Source: Alphaproteobacteria bacterium (GTDB taxonomy: Bacteria; Pseudomonadota; Alphaproteobacteria; Thalassobaculales; Thalassobaculaceae). Taken from it: 55,205 nt of DNA. The notes beneath the pieces are model-generated. The model worked only from the letters and a program-made list of their open reading frames with translations. It was not told where the DNA came from and did not search any database. Both the position numbers and the translations under genes were made by a program. The DNA lies in the NCBI GenBank assembly GCA_013203465.1, contig JABMNR010000032.1:1-55205 (forward strand), given 5' to 3'. Positions 1 through 8,292 of the stretch are shown here, piece by piece (the stretch's first letter is position 1; every line of letters starts with the position of its first letter).

Positions 1-77
1 CGGAATTGGTAGACGCGCAGCGTTGAGGTCGCTGTCCGGTAACACGGGTGGAAGTTCGAGTCTTCTCGACCGCACCA
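1..77 (+). tRNA. tRNA-Leu (anticodon GAG), 5' end cut by the window
   Basis: The 3' portion of a class II tRNA is visible. The anticodon stem CAGCG/CGCTG (18-22 and 30-34) encloses the loop TTGAGGT, giving anticodon GAG at 25-27. A long variable arm follows, then a T arm with loop TTCGAGT and a GGAAG/CTTCT stem, the 3' acceptor strand, discriminator A and an encoded CCA at 75-77. About ten 5' bases lie outside the window. tRNA-Leu genes are common integration sites, and the genes to its right look accessory. I found no second copy of its 3' end in the next 9 kb. Confidence 0.95.
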
Positions 78-228
78 CATCTCTTTTCGAACCGTTAATG
101 TTCTCTAACCTATTGAATAGCAAGGTAGTTTTTGCCGCTCAATAACCTTGGCATCGGGCATAGGGCAAAAGCGCGGCAAACGCCACGCACGGCGGTATCA
201 GAGTTAATCTCTCAAGATCGTGAGCCGC

Positions 229-1416
229 TCAGAGACGCCTCGGCAAATACCGCGCGAACCATGCCGTCATGAGCAAAATCAACCCCAGAACCACGAACAC
301 CGTCTGAAGCGGCGCTATCGAGAGAACGGCGGTATAGAGCAGCGCCGGAACGAGCTGCGACGCCTCGATATAGGTTCGGAACACCGACGTCATCTCGGAG
401 CGCTCATAATAGTGAACCGCGCGCAGAAATGGGATGTTTCCCAACGCGTCGAGAGCGACCGCGCCGACCGCCGCCAGAAAGAACAGGAGGGCGGTGATGA
501 TCGGGCTTGCGCCGGCGATTCCGGCCACGATCGATAGTATTCCCGTACACGCCGCCGCCCAGATAATGATCCGCCTGATACCGTAACGATGGCCTAGCCT
601 ACCGAACATCGGGGCGACAAACAGCAGACCCTGACCGCCCGAAAGCATTAGCGCGACAAGAATCTCATCGCCGCCGGCCCGGATGATGTATAGCGGCGGA
701 TAGACGAAGAACGTGGTCCAGAACGCGCTGCGGCCGAAGGGAATGATCCAAGCCAAGCGCAATCGCGGCTGCTGCAGATACCGCCCGATGTATTGCCACG
801 GCATCGGCGGACGACGGGTGGCGGGTGCCACCGCGGAATTCTCTTGAATGCGCAGCACCCAGAAAAAAATCAAGGCGACCACCGCGAACCCGGCACTTAA
901 CAGGCAGACGGCGGGAAGCCCCTCGGTTTTGTAAAGATAGATCCCCATGGCCGGTCCGATGAACCAAGCGACCCCCAGGAACATCAGGCGCAGGGGCTCC
1001 GCGGTGACGAACTCCCGCTTACGAATGTAATCGAGAATGTAGAGATTAAGCGAGATGTTGACCGCAACGACGGCGATCGCCCGAAACTGAAGGGCGACGG
1101 TAAAGGATGCCTCGGTCGCCAGGATCAGGAGCAGCGGCGCGACCACCATGCACCCAACCCCGAACGTGAAGACCCATTTTCGTCTCAGCCGCCGCAGTAC
1201 CAAAGGCACCAAAAAACTGGATCCGAACGCGACCGCTCCGATAATGGTGTAGAGAACGCTGATGGCTTGCGCGTCATGAATGAGCCGTTCCGCTTCCAAC
1301 GGCAAGATGCCGGCGATGAGCGCACGCGAGAACGCCTCCACCGCGCTGAGACTTCCAAACACCCGGGCCCCGGGTCGGTCGACGACCCGCATCCACATCG
1401 GAAACCGAATTTCCAC
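229..1416 (-). CDS. MFS transporter, 12 predicted membrane segments
   Basis: A 395-residue polytopic protein with about twelve hydrophobic helices and a basic RLRRK-type cytoplasmic loop after the second or third helix, as in the major facilitator superfamily. The substrate cannot be read from the sequence. The start is a GTG at 1414-1416 with AAGGGAA about nine bases upstream; a nearby internal ATG is an alternative. It is divergent from the substrate-binding protein gene to its right, with a palindromic repeat in the 213-bp gap. It lies next to a pair of ATP-grasp ligase genes and another MFS gene, so an exporter role for a small ligase product is conceivable. That is inference. Confidence 0.8.
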   Translation of the reverse strand: MEIRFPMWMRVVDRPGARVFGSLSAVEAFSRALIAGILPLEAERLIHDAQAISVLYTIIGAVAFGSSFLVPLVLRRLRRKWVFTFGVGCMVVAPLLLILATEASFTVALQFRAIAVVAVNISLNLYILDYIRKREFVTAEPLRLMFLGVAWFIGPAMGIYLYKTEGLPAVCLLSAGFAVVALIFFWVLRIQENSAVAPATRRPPMPWQYIGRYLQQPRLRLAWIIPFGRSAFWTTFFVYPPLYIIRAGGDEILVALMLSGGQGLLFVAPMFGRLGHRYGIRRIIIWAAACTGILSIVAGIAGASPIITALLFFLAAVGAVALDALGNIPFLRAVHYYERSEMTSVFRTYIEASQLVPALLYTAVLSIAPLQTVFVVLGLILLMTAWFARYLPRRL

Positions 1417-1458
1417 GGTGTGTTCCCTTAGTCGTCTTGCATTGGGATTTACGCGATG

Positions 1459-1529
1459 GCTAGTGGTCTGATCTGGTGGGGCGATTCACGAAACGAATGG
1501 AACCTATCCGTTTCGATCGCACCACTAGC
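1459..1529. repeat. Short palindromic element with inverted ends (MITE- or IS-end-like)
   Basis: The ends are perfect inverted repeats of nine bases, GCTAGTGGT at 1459-1467 and ACCACTAGC at 1521-1529. The similarity extends to 13 of 15 bases if the GATC further in is included. Inner arms CGAAACG (1489-1495) and CGTTTCG (1509-1515) are also complementary, and GTGG/GCGAT pairs with ATCGC/CCAC, so most of the 71 bp could fold as a hairpin. The left 21 bases recur with one mismatch, in inverted orientation, at 27585-27605. This fits a miniature transposable element or the fused ends of a deleted insertion sequence. No transposase is present. Confidence 0.6.
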
Positions 1530-1629
1530 TCAGCATGACCACATCGTCCTTGAAGCGGTATCGTTTTCCGCGTCAAATCACTCTTTAATCGACCCGTTCT
1601 CCGCAACAACCCATTCGGATCAGTCTCGT

Positions 1630-2358
1630 ATGTCTCCAGATATCGTGAACGATCTCGCGCCGACGGGCGTGCTGCGCGCCGCCATCAACATGTCCAACTT
1701 CCTGCTGGTCACCGGCCGTACCGAGGACGGCGATCCAGACGGTGTGTCGCCGGACATGGCGCGCGAAGTCGCCAGGCGTCTGGGTGTCGAGGTGACACTC
1801 CTACAGTACAAGACTCCCGGTGAGGTGGCGGACGCGGCCGGTACCGGCCAGTGGGATATCGGAAACATCGGCGCCGAACCGCAGCGAGCGGAGAAGATCG
1901 ACTTCACCGCCGCCTATTGTGAGATCCAGGCGACCTTCATGGTGCCGGCCGGCTCGCCATTGCAGACGGTCGAGCAGGTCGACAGCCCCGGTGTGCGCAT
2001 CGCGGTGTCCGCCCGCAGCGCCTATGACCTCTGGTTGGAGCGGAACATCAAGCAGGCCGAACTGGTCCGCGCCGAGGGGCTCGACGCGTCGTTCGAGCTG
2101 TTCGTCGCCGGGAAACTCGATGCGCTCGCCGGGTTGCGTCCCCGATTGATCACCGATGTGGAGAAACTGCCCGGCGCCAGGATTCTGGATGGCCAGTTCT
2201 CCGCCGTCCAACAGGCAATCGGCATCACGCGCGGCAAGGATGCGGGCGCGGCCTATCTCAAGGACTTCGTCGAGGAGGTCAAAGCCTCGGGGTTCGTCGC
2301 CCACCTGATCGAGAAGCACGGCGTCGTCGGCCGTCTGTCGGTGGCGCCGCCCGCCTGA
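1630..2358 (+). CDS. Family 3 solute-binding-domain protein lacking a signal peptide
   Basis: A 242-residue protein resembling bacterial extracellular solute-binding proteins family 3 (polar amino-acid binders). It opens with a GVLRAAINMSNF strand, then has the characteristic DGVSPDMAREVARRLGVEV segment, a DIGNIGAEPQRAEKIDFTAAY segment and a C-terminal AAYLKDFVEEVKASGFV helix. Family members are usually about 250-280 residues with an N-terminal export signal. Here neither this start nor the longer frame from 1456 offers one. I chose the ATG at 1630 because the domain starts at once and the upstream frame runs through the palindromic repeat; no clear ribosome site helps. No ABC permease or ATPase is near. 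It may be a cytoplasmic binding or enzymatic version of the fold. Confidence 0.75.
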   Translation: MSPDIVNDLAPTGVLRAAINMSNFLLVTGRTEDGDPDGVSPDMAREVARRLGVEVTLLQYKTPGEVADAAGTGQWDIGNIGAEPQRAEKIDFTAAYCEIQATFMVPAGSPLQTVEQVDSPGVRIAVSARSAYDLWLERNIKQAELVRAEGLDASFELFVAGKLDALAGLRPRLITDVEKLPGARILDGQFSAVQQAIGITRGKDAGAAYLKDFVEEVKASGFVAHLIEKHGVVGRLSVAPPA

Positions 2359-2591
2359 ACAGACGTGCACCCTTGAGGGTGGACAATGATCCGGCGGCTG
2401 ATTTGCCCGTTCACCGGGTGTGCCGATCCTCGAGCGGTAGCGGGCTCCCGATGTGCCAGCCCGCATGTCGCACAGCCAGCGTCGTTGCATAAGCGACGAA
2501 CCAAGGCACGGGGAAGGCTATATAAGATCGATGCGGAGAACATGCCGACGGTGATGTGACAACATCGGTCCTTGTAGTACGATTGCAAATA

Positions 2592-3602
2592 ATGTGGGGA
2601 CGAGGGTCACAGCGCGTGCGTGTACTTTTCTTGTTTCTCTTGGCTTTCGTTCTGCTGGTATTCGATCAAACCGCGAATGCCTGCATTATAATGTCGGTCA
2701 CGCACCGTGCCGACACTCCCGCCGAACTTGGGTTCTTCGAAGAACTCCGCGCGAATGGCATCGAGTGCACCGTCGAAAAGCACAACATAGACGGCAAGTC
2801 CGACCGCCTCCCTGAAATCGCCGCACAAGCCCGAACCCTGCGACCGGATCTGATCTTCTCCATGACAACGGTCGTCACCAAGGGGTTGGCCGGGCGCCAT
2901 GACGCGGAGGACGGAATTCACGATATCCCGATCGTGTTCGCGTTGGTCTCGGATCCGGAGGGCGCCGGGCTGGTCGCGGAAAGACAGGATCCGGACGCTC
3001 CGCTCCTTTCCGGGCGAAACCTGACCGGCGCCCGCCATGTTGTGTCCCACGCGGTCCGGTTCGATGCCATGCGGCGGTTCGGCAGACTCAATCGGCTGGC
3101 GATCCTTTTCGACGGGTCTTCCCCGGCACAGCTTGCCATGGTGGATGCCATGCGCGCGCTGGCAAACCAGGCCGGTGTGGAACTCTTGCTTGAGACCCCG
3201 CTCGACGAGGCGGGCAAACCGTCCGTCAACCGTATCCCCGAGATGATGGATCGCGTGGCCGCCTGGGGTCCGGACCAAGTCTATCTCCCGCCCTCGAATT
3301 TTTTCGCGCGTCATGCCGGCCTGATCACGGACGCCATCACCGATCGCGGACTCGCGAGCTTCTGCGGGCTCGAAACCTATATGGAGCGAAGCTGTCTGGT
3401 CGGACTGGTTGCACCGCTTCGCGCGGTCGGCCGATTGGCCGGCCGTAAGGCCGTGGCCATTCTGCGCGACGGCGCGGATCCGGGAGAAGTGCCGATCGAA
3501 ACGCTGCCGCGGTTCTCCCTGATCGTGAACATGCCGGTCGCGCGCCGCCTTGGAAAGTACCCGTCACTGCAAATGCTGCACTATGCGCATGTGCGGGAGT
3601 AG
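2592..3602 (+). CDS. ABC_sub_bind-type (TrpX-like) exported substrate-binding protein
   Basis: A 336-residue protein with a hydrophobic export signal (basic start, then LFLFLLAFVLLVFDQTANA) followed by a two-lobed periplasmic-binding fold of the ABC_sub_bind family. The pattern RADTPAELGFFEELRANGIE, DLIFSMTTVVTKGL, PIVFALVSDPEGAGLV and FDAMRRFGRLNRLAILFD is typical of that family, which binds aromatic amino acids or related ligands where known. The ATG at 2592 places the signal peptide at the N-terminus; the frame is open to 2556. It is followed 23 bases later by an ATP-grasp ligase gene, so the two are probably co-transcribed. No partner permease or ATPase is visible, so it may serve sensing rather than import. 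Confidence 0.78.
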   Translation: MWGRGSQRVRVLFLFLLAFVLLVFDQTANACIIMSVTHRADTPAELGFFEELRANGIECTVEKHNIDGKSDRLPEIAAQARTLRPDLIFSMTTVVTKGLAGRHDAEDGIHDIPIVFALVSDPEGAGLVAERQDPDAPLLSGRNLTGARHVVSHAVRFDAMRRFGRLNRLAILFDGSSPAQLAMVDAMRALANQAGVELLLETPLDEAGKPSVNRIPEMMDRVAAWGPDQVYLPPSNFFARHAGLITDAITDRGLASFCGLETYMERSCLVGLVAPLRAVGRLAGRKAVAILRDGADPGEVPIETLPRFSLIVNMPVARRLGKYPSLQMLHYAHVRE

Positions 3603-3625
3603 CCTGTGATCGGTAAGGAGATGCG

Positions 3626-4708
3626 ATGACACAGGTCGGCGGCACGGGATCGAACCTCTCGCCGAAACAGCTTCCGGACGGCGCGGAGACCACGCTCCGA
3701 ATTCTCTACCTGGCGCCGCACGCTCCAGAAGCGCCGAACACTCCGCCACCTCCGGAGATGGATTCCCGTTTCGGCCTTCAGCCGCACTATCATTATTCGA
3801 TCTACCGTGTGTTGCTCGATCTAGGGCTCACGGTAACTCCTGGACGGGATGCGGCGGATCTGATGCGCGACCCGGGAGCGTTTAATTACGTCTTCACCCT
3901 TCACAACCGGGGCCGGCACCGAAACTCCGAGGTGCTGATCTCAGCCCTCTGCGAACACGCGGGGCTACCCTATCTCGGCGCACCACCCAACATGCGGGCG
4001 CTCGCGGAGGATAAATGGCTGACCAAGCGAACGGCCGCCGCCATGGGGCTGTCCGTCATCGAGGGCTGCGCCTATCGGGATCATTCGGAACTCGACCGTG
4101 AGCCAGGCTTTCCGGGCCCTTTTATGGTCAAGCCGCGCTTCGGCGCCGCATCCGAGCATATCGGCGCCGACGCGGCCTGCATCCGCTGGGAGTCGGCCCG
4201 AGACCGCGCGGCCCATCTATTCGATCTCGGCGAAGAGGTTCTGGTCGAGCGGTTGATCGACGGTCATGACATCACGGTGCCGGTCCTGGGCGGACTGACG
4301 CCATGCATCCTTCCCGCGGTCGAAATCCACTCGGCGCTTCCACACGGGGTCGTCAGCCATGGCCAAAAACGCGCCCTGGAGGAGGGGCGGAGCCGCAAGC
4401 TGATCCCGGTGGGCGAGCTGCCCGTTGGCTTGCGTCGCGCCGTGGATAGCTTGATCGAGGAGGTCATGCCGTTCGACTACCTTCGGATCGACTTCCGGAT
4501 CGACGCGCGGAGCGGGATGCATCACTTGCTGGAACTCAACCAATGTAGCTCGCTGTCCCCAAGTAACGCACTGGGCGCGTCCGCCGCCTCCGTGGGTTTA
4601 GGGACGCAGGATCTGGTGCAGCACATTCTAGCCTTGAGCCTGGAACGCCAGTGGGATCGCTACCAGCGTCTCACGAAGAACCAAGCGCCGGACGCCCGCC
4701 GTTCATAA
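3626..4708 (+). CDS. D-Ala-D-Ala-ligase-like ATP-grasp enzyme, paralogue A
   Basis: A 360-residue ATP-grasp ligase related to D-alanine-D-alanine ligases, which join two amino or carboxyl substrates through an acyl phosphate. Visible landmarks are LPYLGAPPNMRALAEDKWLTK (115-134), the ATP lysine in VKPRFGA (K169), EEVLVERLIDGHDITVPVLGG (203-223), and the metal site LRIDF (D289) with LELN (E303, N305). The HGxxGEDG substrate loop of true Ddl is replaced by FTLHNRGRHRNSE (90-102). A proline run PPPPEMD precedes it. A paralogue with the same two peculiarities lies at 7105. The 3' end overlaps the convergent sensor-MFS gene by 38 bp. Specificity is unknown, and a peptide-like secondary product is more likely than cell-wall D-Ala-D-Ala. 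Confidence 0.8.
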   Translation: MTQVGGTGSNLSPKQLPDGAETTLRILYLAPHAPEAPNTPPPPEMDSRFGLQPHYHYSIYRVLLDLGLTVTPGRDAADLMRDPGAFNYVFTLHNRGRHRNSEVLISALCEHAGLPYLGAPPNMRALAEDKWLTKRTAAAMGLSVIEGCAYRDHSELDREPGFPGPFMVKPRFGAASEHIGADAACIRWESARDRAAHLFDLGEEVLVERLIDGHDITVPVLGGLTPCILPAVEIHSALPHGVVSHGQKRALEEGRSRKLIPVGELPVGLRRAVDSLIEEVMPFDYLRIDFRIDARSGMHHLLELNQCSSLSPSNALGASAASVGLGTQDLVQHILALSLERQWDRYQRLTKNQAPDARRS

Positions 4709-7040
4709 GAAAAAGCGCCCCGACACCGAGCGCATTGATCAGGAGCCAGATCGCGAGCATGGTCGCGGCACCCTCATACCCGAAGGCTTGGCTCAAGGCG
4801 GCGACGACGAGCGGACCGGCCACGCTCCCCACTCTTTCCAGCAGCCGGAACGCCACCAGGAGACTGGCCTGTCCATGCCGAGCAGCACTATCCGGGAAAC
4901 CGACACCGAGATAGGCGATCATAGGCGCCCGGCTGGTGCACTGCGCCGCACCGATCGCGATGATCGACAAGACCAAGACCAGGTGCTGCGGCACACCCGC
5001 CAGCGATTGGCCGAATGCCAGCAAACCGCCACCGGCCGCCGCCACGAACGCGCCCGCCAAGATCACCCCGCGATGGGCGTTCGCCTGATCCGCGAGACGG
5101 CCGGTTACCGGAATGAGAACCAGCATCGTGATGAAGAACACCATCATCAACCGGCCGATATCCGAAGGTTCGTATCCCAACTCATTGAGGGTCAACGGAA
5201 CCAACAGGTAGAAGAGGCCGGTCAGTACCACCCTGGACGGGATCGCCGCCAGAATCATGAACAACATAAACACGGGGTCGCGAAGCACACCGATCCAGTT
5301 GCTGGACCCGCTCGCCTCGGAGGCGCCTACGTCGGTGCCGTCGCGGACGTTGGCGCGGGTCACGAAGATCGCCAAGATCAGGATCAGGCCGCCGACGATG
5401 AACGTCGGTCGTTGACCAATGCTGTCCGCCAGGATACCGCCGATCGCGGCCGCGCACACCGAGGCCGCGACCGAGGCCGCCACGAAGACCCCGACGCTCC
5501 GGGTCAGTTCGCTTCGCTTGCTGTGAACGGTCGTGTGCAAAATCGCGGCCACGGTGACGAGGCCGAACCCACCGGCCGTCAAGCAACGCCAGACAGTCAG
5601 ATCCCAGAGACCCTGGGCCGTCGCGGTGAAGCACAACCCAACGGCACTGGGTATCATTCCGAAAATAAGGGTGCGCCGGATGCCGAACCGACGGATCAAG
5701 GATTCCGCGAAGGGGGTCGCCAGCACCATCGCCAGGACCCAAGCCGACATCGGCAACGCGATCGCGATCTGCCGGCTGAACGGGAGCCCGGGATCGTATA
5801 GATCGGCGACGAACAGCGGGAAGAATGAACGGGAGATCTCGGTTCCGAGGAAGACGAGGAAGATCGGAAACCTGATGTCGTCGACCAAACCGGTTGAACC
5901 GACCAGGCCGTCGGTCGCCGGCGGCGCTTGCGCCATCGCCGATCCCATGCCGAAAAGGATTACTTCCCGCGTGGCGAAAACGGCCACGAACAGAACCACC
6001 ATCAGATCGATCGACATCGCACGGAGGTGGCTAAGAACGTAGCCGGGATCCGCAATCAGGCTAAGCCGCAACGCGCCGTCGTCCGGCGTCTTGATAGCCT
6101 CCTCGGCGAGCACACGGCCTCCGAGCGCTCCGGCTTCTATTTTCCAATCCCGCGCCGAAGCGGCAAGCCGGATGCCAGCGATTTCGGAGTGTTCCTGAAT
6201 CGTCCTATCAAGCAGCAGATCGACGCCCTGCAATTCGGCGACTGGAACCCCGAGGTCGTAGGCGCGCGAGAGTTCACCGCCGACCAGCGCGGCCAACACT
6301 CTTGCCTTGTTCTCCGCGGCGGCGAGAAGATTTCGGTCAAATAGGATGAAAATCGCCGCCAGCAGGATCGCCATGGCTACCGGAGTGGCGATTGTCAGCA
6401 CCGTTCCGAGCCGCGATGTCCCGGGCGGCGCCTTCTCGTTTAGCGACGTAGCGTCCTGCGAACGGGTCGAGCCCCGGACCGCGGTTGCATAACTAACGGC
6501 TGTCGCGACGCCGACCAGGAGCACGGTCAGGATCGACAAGACCAAGCGGATTTCGCCTAGACGCTTCTCGTTCTCGGTTGTCTCGTAGCGTGCCTCGACC
6601 CATCCCGCGATCCCTCCGGTCGGCGCGGCGATCGGCGCATAAATGTGAAACCGCTCGTCACGGACCAAAACGAATGGATCCGCCGGATGAAGCCGCCCAC
6701 GGGTCTCGATATCCTTCGGGTCCGGGCGGCTGGCCGGGGCGCCGGCCTGATAGAGCGGTTGCCACGCGGCGTCGAAAACCGCCATACCGATTAGCTGTTC
6801 ATCTCGGCTGGCGACCCGTTTCACGATCTCCTGACCATTTCCCAAATCAGAGAGAGGCAAGCCCAGGGACGTGGCGGCGGCGAGAATGTCGCGCGCTACC
6901 GTGACCACCGCGTTGGCCCTGGCTTTCTGGAGGTCCTCGAGTGCCAGTCGAGCCTTGTCTAAGCCAAGGATAGAGGTAAGGATAAGTCCTACGGTGATTA
7001 CCGTGACGGCCGCGATGATCGGTAATCGAACATTCTGCAT
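4671..7040 (-). CDS. MFS transporter fused to two tandem membrane-anchored sensor-like modules
   Basis: 789 residues, about twice the usual MFS size. Residues 6-26 and about 166-188 are membrane helices flanking an extracytoplasmic segment. Helices at about 213-234 and 343-363 flank a second one. An MFS domain of about twelve helices fills 388-785. The two segments are related to each other: SLGLPLSDL then LIGMAVFD in the first match DLGVPVAEL then IAGIRLAA in the second. Such helix-periplasmic-helix units resemble chemoreceptor or histidine-kinase input domains, so the transporter may be ligand-gated; that is inference. It is divergent from the second ATP-grasp gene (64-bp gap) and convergent with the first (38-bp overlap), which suggests one functional unit. 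Confidence 0.8.
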   Translation of the reverse strand: MQNVRLPIIAAVTVITVGLILTSILGLDKARLALEDLQKARANAVVTVARDILAAATSLGLPLSDLGNGQEIVKRVASRDEQLIGMAVFDAAWQPLYQAGAPASRPDPKDIETRGRLHPADPFVLVRDERFHIYAPIAAPTGGIAGWVEARYETTENEKRLGEIRLVLSILTVLLVGVATAVSYATAVRGSTRSQDATSLNEKAPPGTSRLGTVLTIATPVAMAILLAAIFILFDRNLLAAAENKARVLAALVGGELSRAYDLGVPVAELQGVDLLLDRTIQEHSEIAGIRLAASARDWKIEAGALGGRVLAEEAIKTPDDGALRLSLIADPGYVLSHLRAMSIDLMVVLFVAVFATREVILFGMGSAMAQAPPATDGLVGSTGLVDDIRFPIFLVFLGTEISRSFFPLFVADLYDPGLPFSRQIAIALPMSAWVLAMVLATPFAESLIRRFGIRRTLIFGMIPSAVGLCFTATAQGLWDLTVWRCLTAGGFGLVTVAAILHTTVHSKRSELTRSVGVFVAASVAASVCAAAIGGILADSIGQRPTFIVGGLILILAIFVTRANVRDGTDVGASEASGSSNWIGVLRDPVFMLFMILAAIPSRVVLTGLFYLLVPLTLNELGYEPSDIGRLMMVFFITMLVLIPVTGRLADQANAHRGVILAGAFVAAAGGGLLAFGQSLAGVPQHLVLVLSIIAIGAAQCTSRAPMIAYLGVGFPDSAARHGQASLLVAFRLLERVGSVAGPLVVAALSQAFGYEGAATMLAIWLLINALGVGALFLMNGGRPALGSS

Positions 7041-7104
7041 AGACGCGAGCGCTCCGATTTAGAACATCGCCGCCCCTTCATCGGAAAAGGACGACCGGAC
7101 CTCG

Positions 7105-8139
7105 ATGAACCCGCCGCCAACAGATCAGCTTCTGACGTTGACGGATGAGGAGATCCAACGGCTGGATGTGTTGTTCTTGGCCAAGTATCCACCGAAGCCA
7201 GGGGCGCCACCACCCCCGGAAGTCGACCCGGTCATAGGACGTGAGCGTCTGACAAAGTGGGAAGTTTTTAACGCTCTCCAATCCCTGGGACTGACCCTTT
7301 CGACGGTCGAAACCCTGGAAGAGTTCAAGCGTTACACGGGCTCGGCAAACTACGTTTTTTGCTTGTTCAATCGTGAGGACATCCGGAATCCGGAAACCGT
7401 GGTGGCATCTCTCTGCGCACAACGCCGTCTGCCGCATCTTGGCGCCCCCCCGAACCTTCGGGCGATGGCCGAGGATAAATTCCTGACCAAGTCGGTCGCG
7501 GCCTACGCCGGGCTTCCGGTCGCGCCGGGGGTGACCTATGTCGATCTCGACGACCTGGCCGTCCCGCCTCCCTTCGAGGGGCCCTATTTCGCGAAACCCC
7601 GTTTCGGCGCGAACTCGGAGGGGATCACGGCCGAGGCCGCACAGCCCGATTGGTCCCGGCTCAAGCCCGTGGTCGGGAAATTGATCGAAGACGGCGAGGA
7701 GGTCTTGGTGGAGCCCCTTCTGGCTGGACGGGACATCACGGTGACCGTTCTTGGCGGCCGGCCGAACTTCGCCCTGACGCCCACGGTCTTCAAGTCCGAA
7801 CTGCCTTACGGTATCGCGACGGAGGGTCAGAAACGGCTGCTAGAGGGCGGACGGTCTGGTGGGCCACTGGAAGACTCCGAGTTGTCCAAAACCGTGATGA
7901 ATCTGGCGCTTGAATTCGCGGCTTATTGCAAACCGTTCGACTACATGCGGGTGGATTTCCGCCAAACCCTTACCGACCGCCGGCTGAGCCTTTTGGAATT
8001 CAACCTAACCAGCAATCTAGGGACCCATGGTGCGACGGGCATCGCGATCCGCAACGATCGCATCTCCCATGTCGATCTGATCCAGCACTTGGTCGCATAC
8101 AGCACGCGGCGACAGAAAGTCCTGCTGCCCCAGACGTAA
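7105..8139 (+). CDS. D-Ala-D-Ala-ligase-like ATP-grasp enzyme, paralogue B
   Basis: A 344-residue paralogue of the ATP-grasp protein at 3626. It shares the proline run PPPPEVD (35-41), the loop YVFCLFNREDIRNPE (83-97) in place of the Ddl HGxxGEDG loop, LPHLGAPPNLRAMAEDKFLTK (109-129), the ATP lysine in AKPRFGA (K164), EEVLVEPLLAGRDITVTVLGG, and the metal ligands D284 (MRVDF) and E298/N300 (LLEFN). The final substrate loop differs (LTSNLGTHG against QCSSLSPSNA), so the two enzymes probably use different substrates or act in sequence. The ATG at 7105 has only a distant AAGGA. The gene is divergent from the sensor-MFS gene, so the short gap between them should hold promoters for both. Confidence 0.8.
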   Translation: MNPPPTDQLLTLTDEEIQRLDVLFLAKYPPKPGAPPPPEVDPVIGRERLTKWEVFNALQSLGLTLSTVETLEEFKRYTGSANYVFCLFNREDIRNPETVVASLCAQRRLPHLGAPPNLRAMAEDKFLTKSVAAYAGLPVAPGVTYVDLDDLAVPPPFEGPYFAKPRFGANSEGITAEAAQPDWSRLKPVVGKLIEDGEEVLVEPLLAGRDITVTVLGGRPNFALTPTVFKSELPYGIATEGQKRLLEGGRSGGPLEDSELSKTVMNLALEFAAYCKPFDYMRVDFRQTLTDRRLSLLEFNLTSNLGTHGATGIAIRNDRISHVDLIQHLVAYSTRRQKVLLPQT

Positions 8140-8292
8140 CTGGCAAAACACTTGCGATGATACAAACCGCTAATGGTCAACGCTTTCTCGCAGTACCGAT
8201 GAAGTTGATCGGTTCGACAGGCGGCGACCTCCGACAATCAATTCAGCTGCTTGCCATATTGTTCACGGCTATTCGATATCGTACCCTCCAGG

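Noticed and set aside
78-228. Attachment-site or small RNA in the gap after tRNA-Leu
   Set aside because: Short inverted words (CAAGGT/ACCTTG, TATTGA/TCAATA) occur, but no T-run, no duplicate of the tRNA 3' end and no integrase gene were found.
1456-1629. Upstream extension of the signal-less binding protein
   Set aside because: The 58 extra residues are encoded by the palindromic repeat and have no domain or signal-peptide features.
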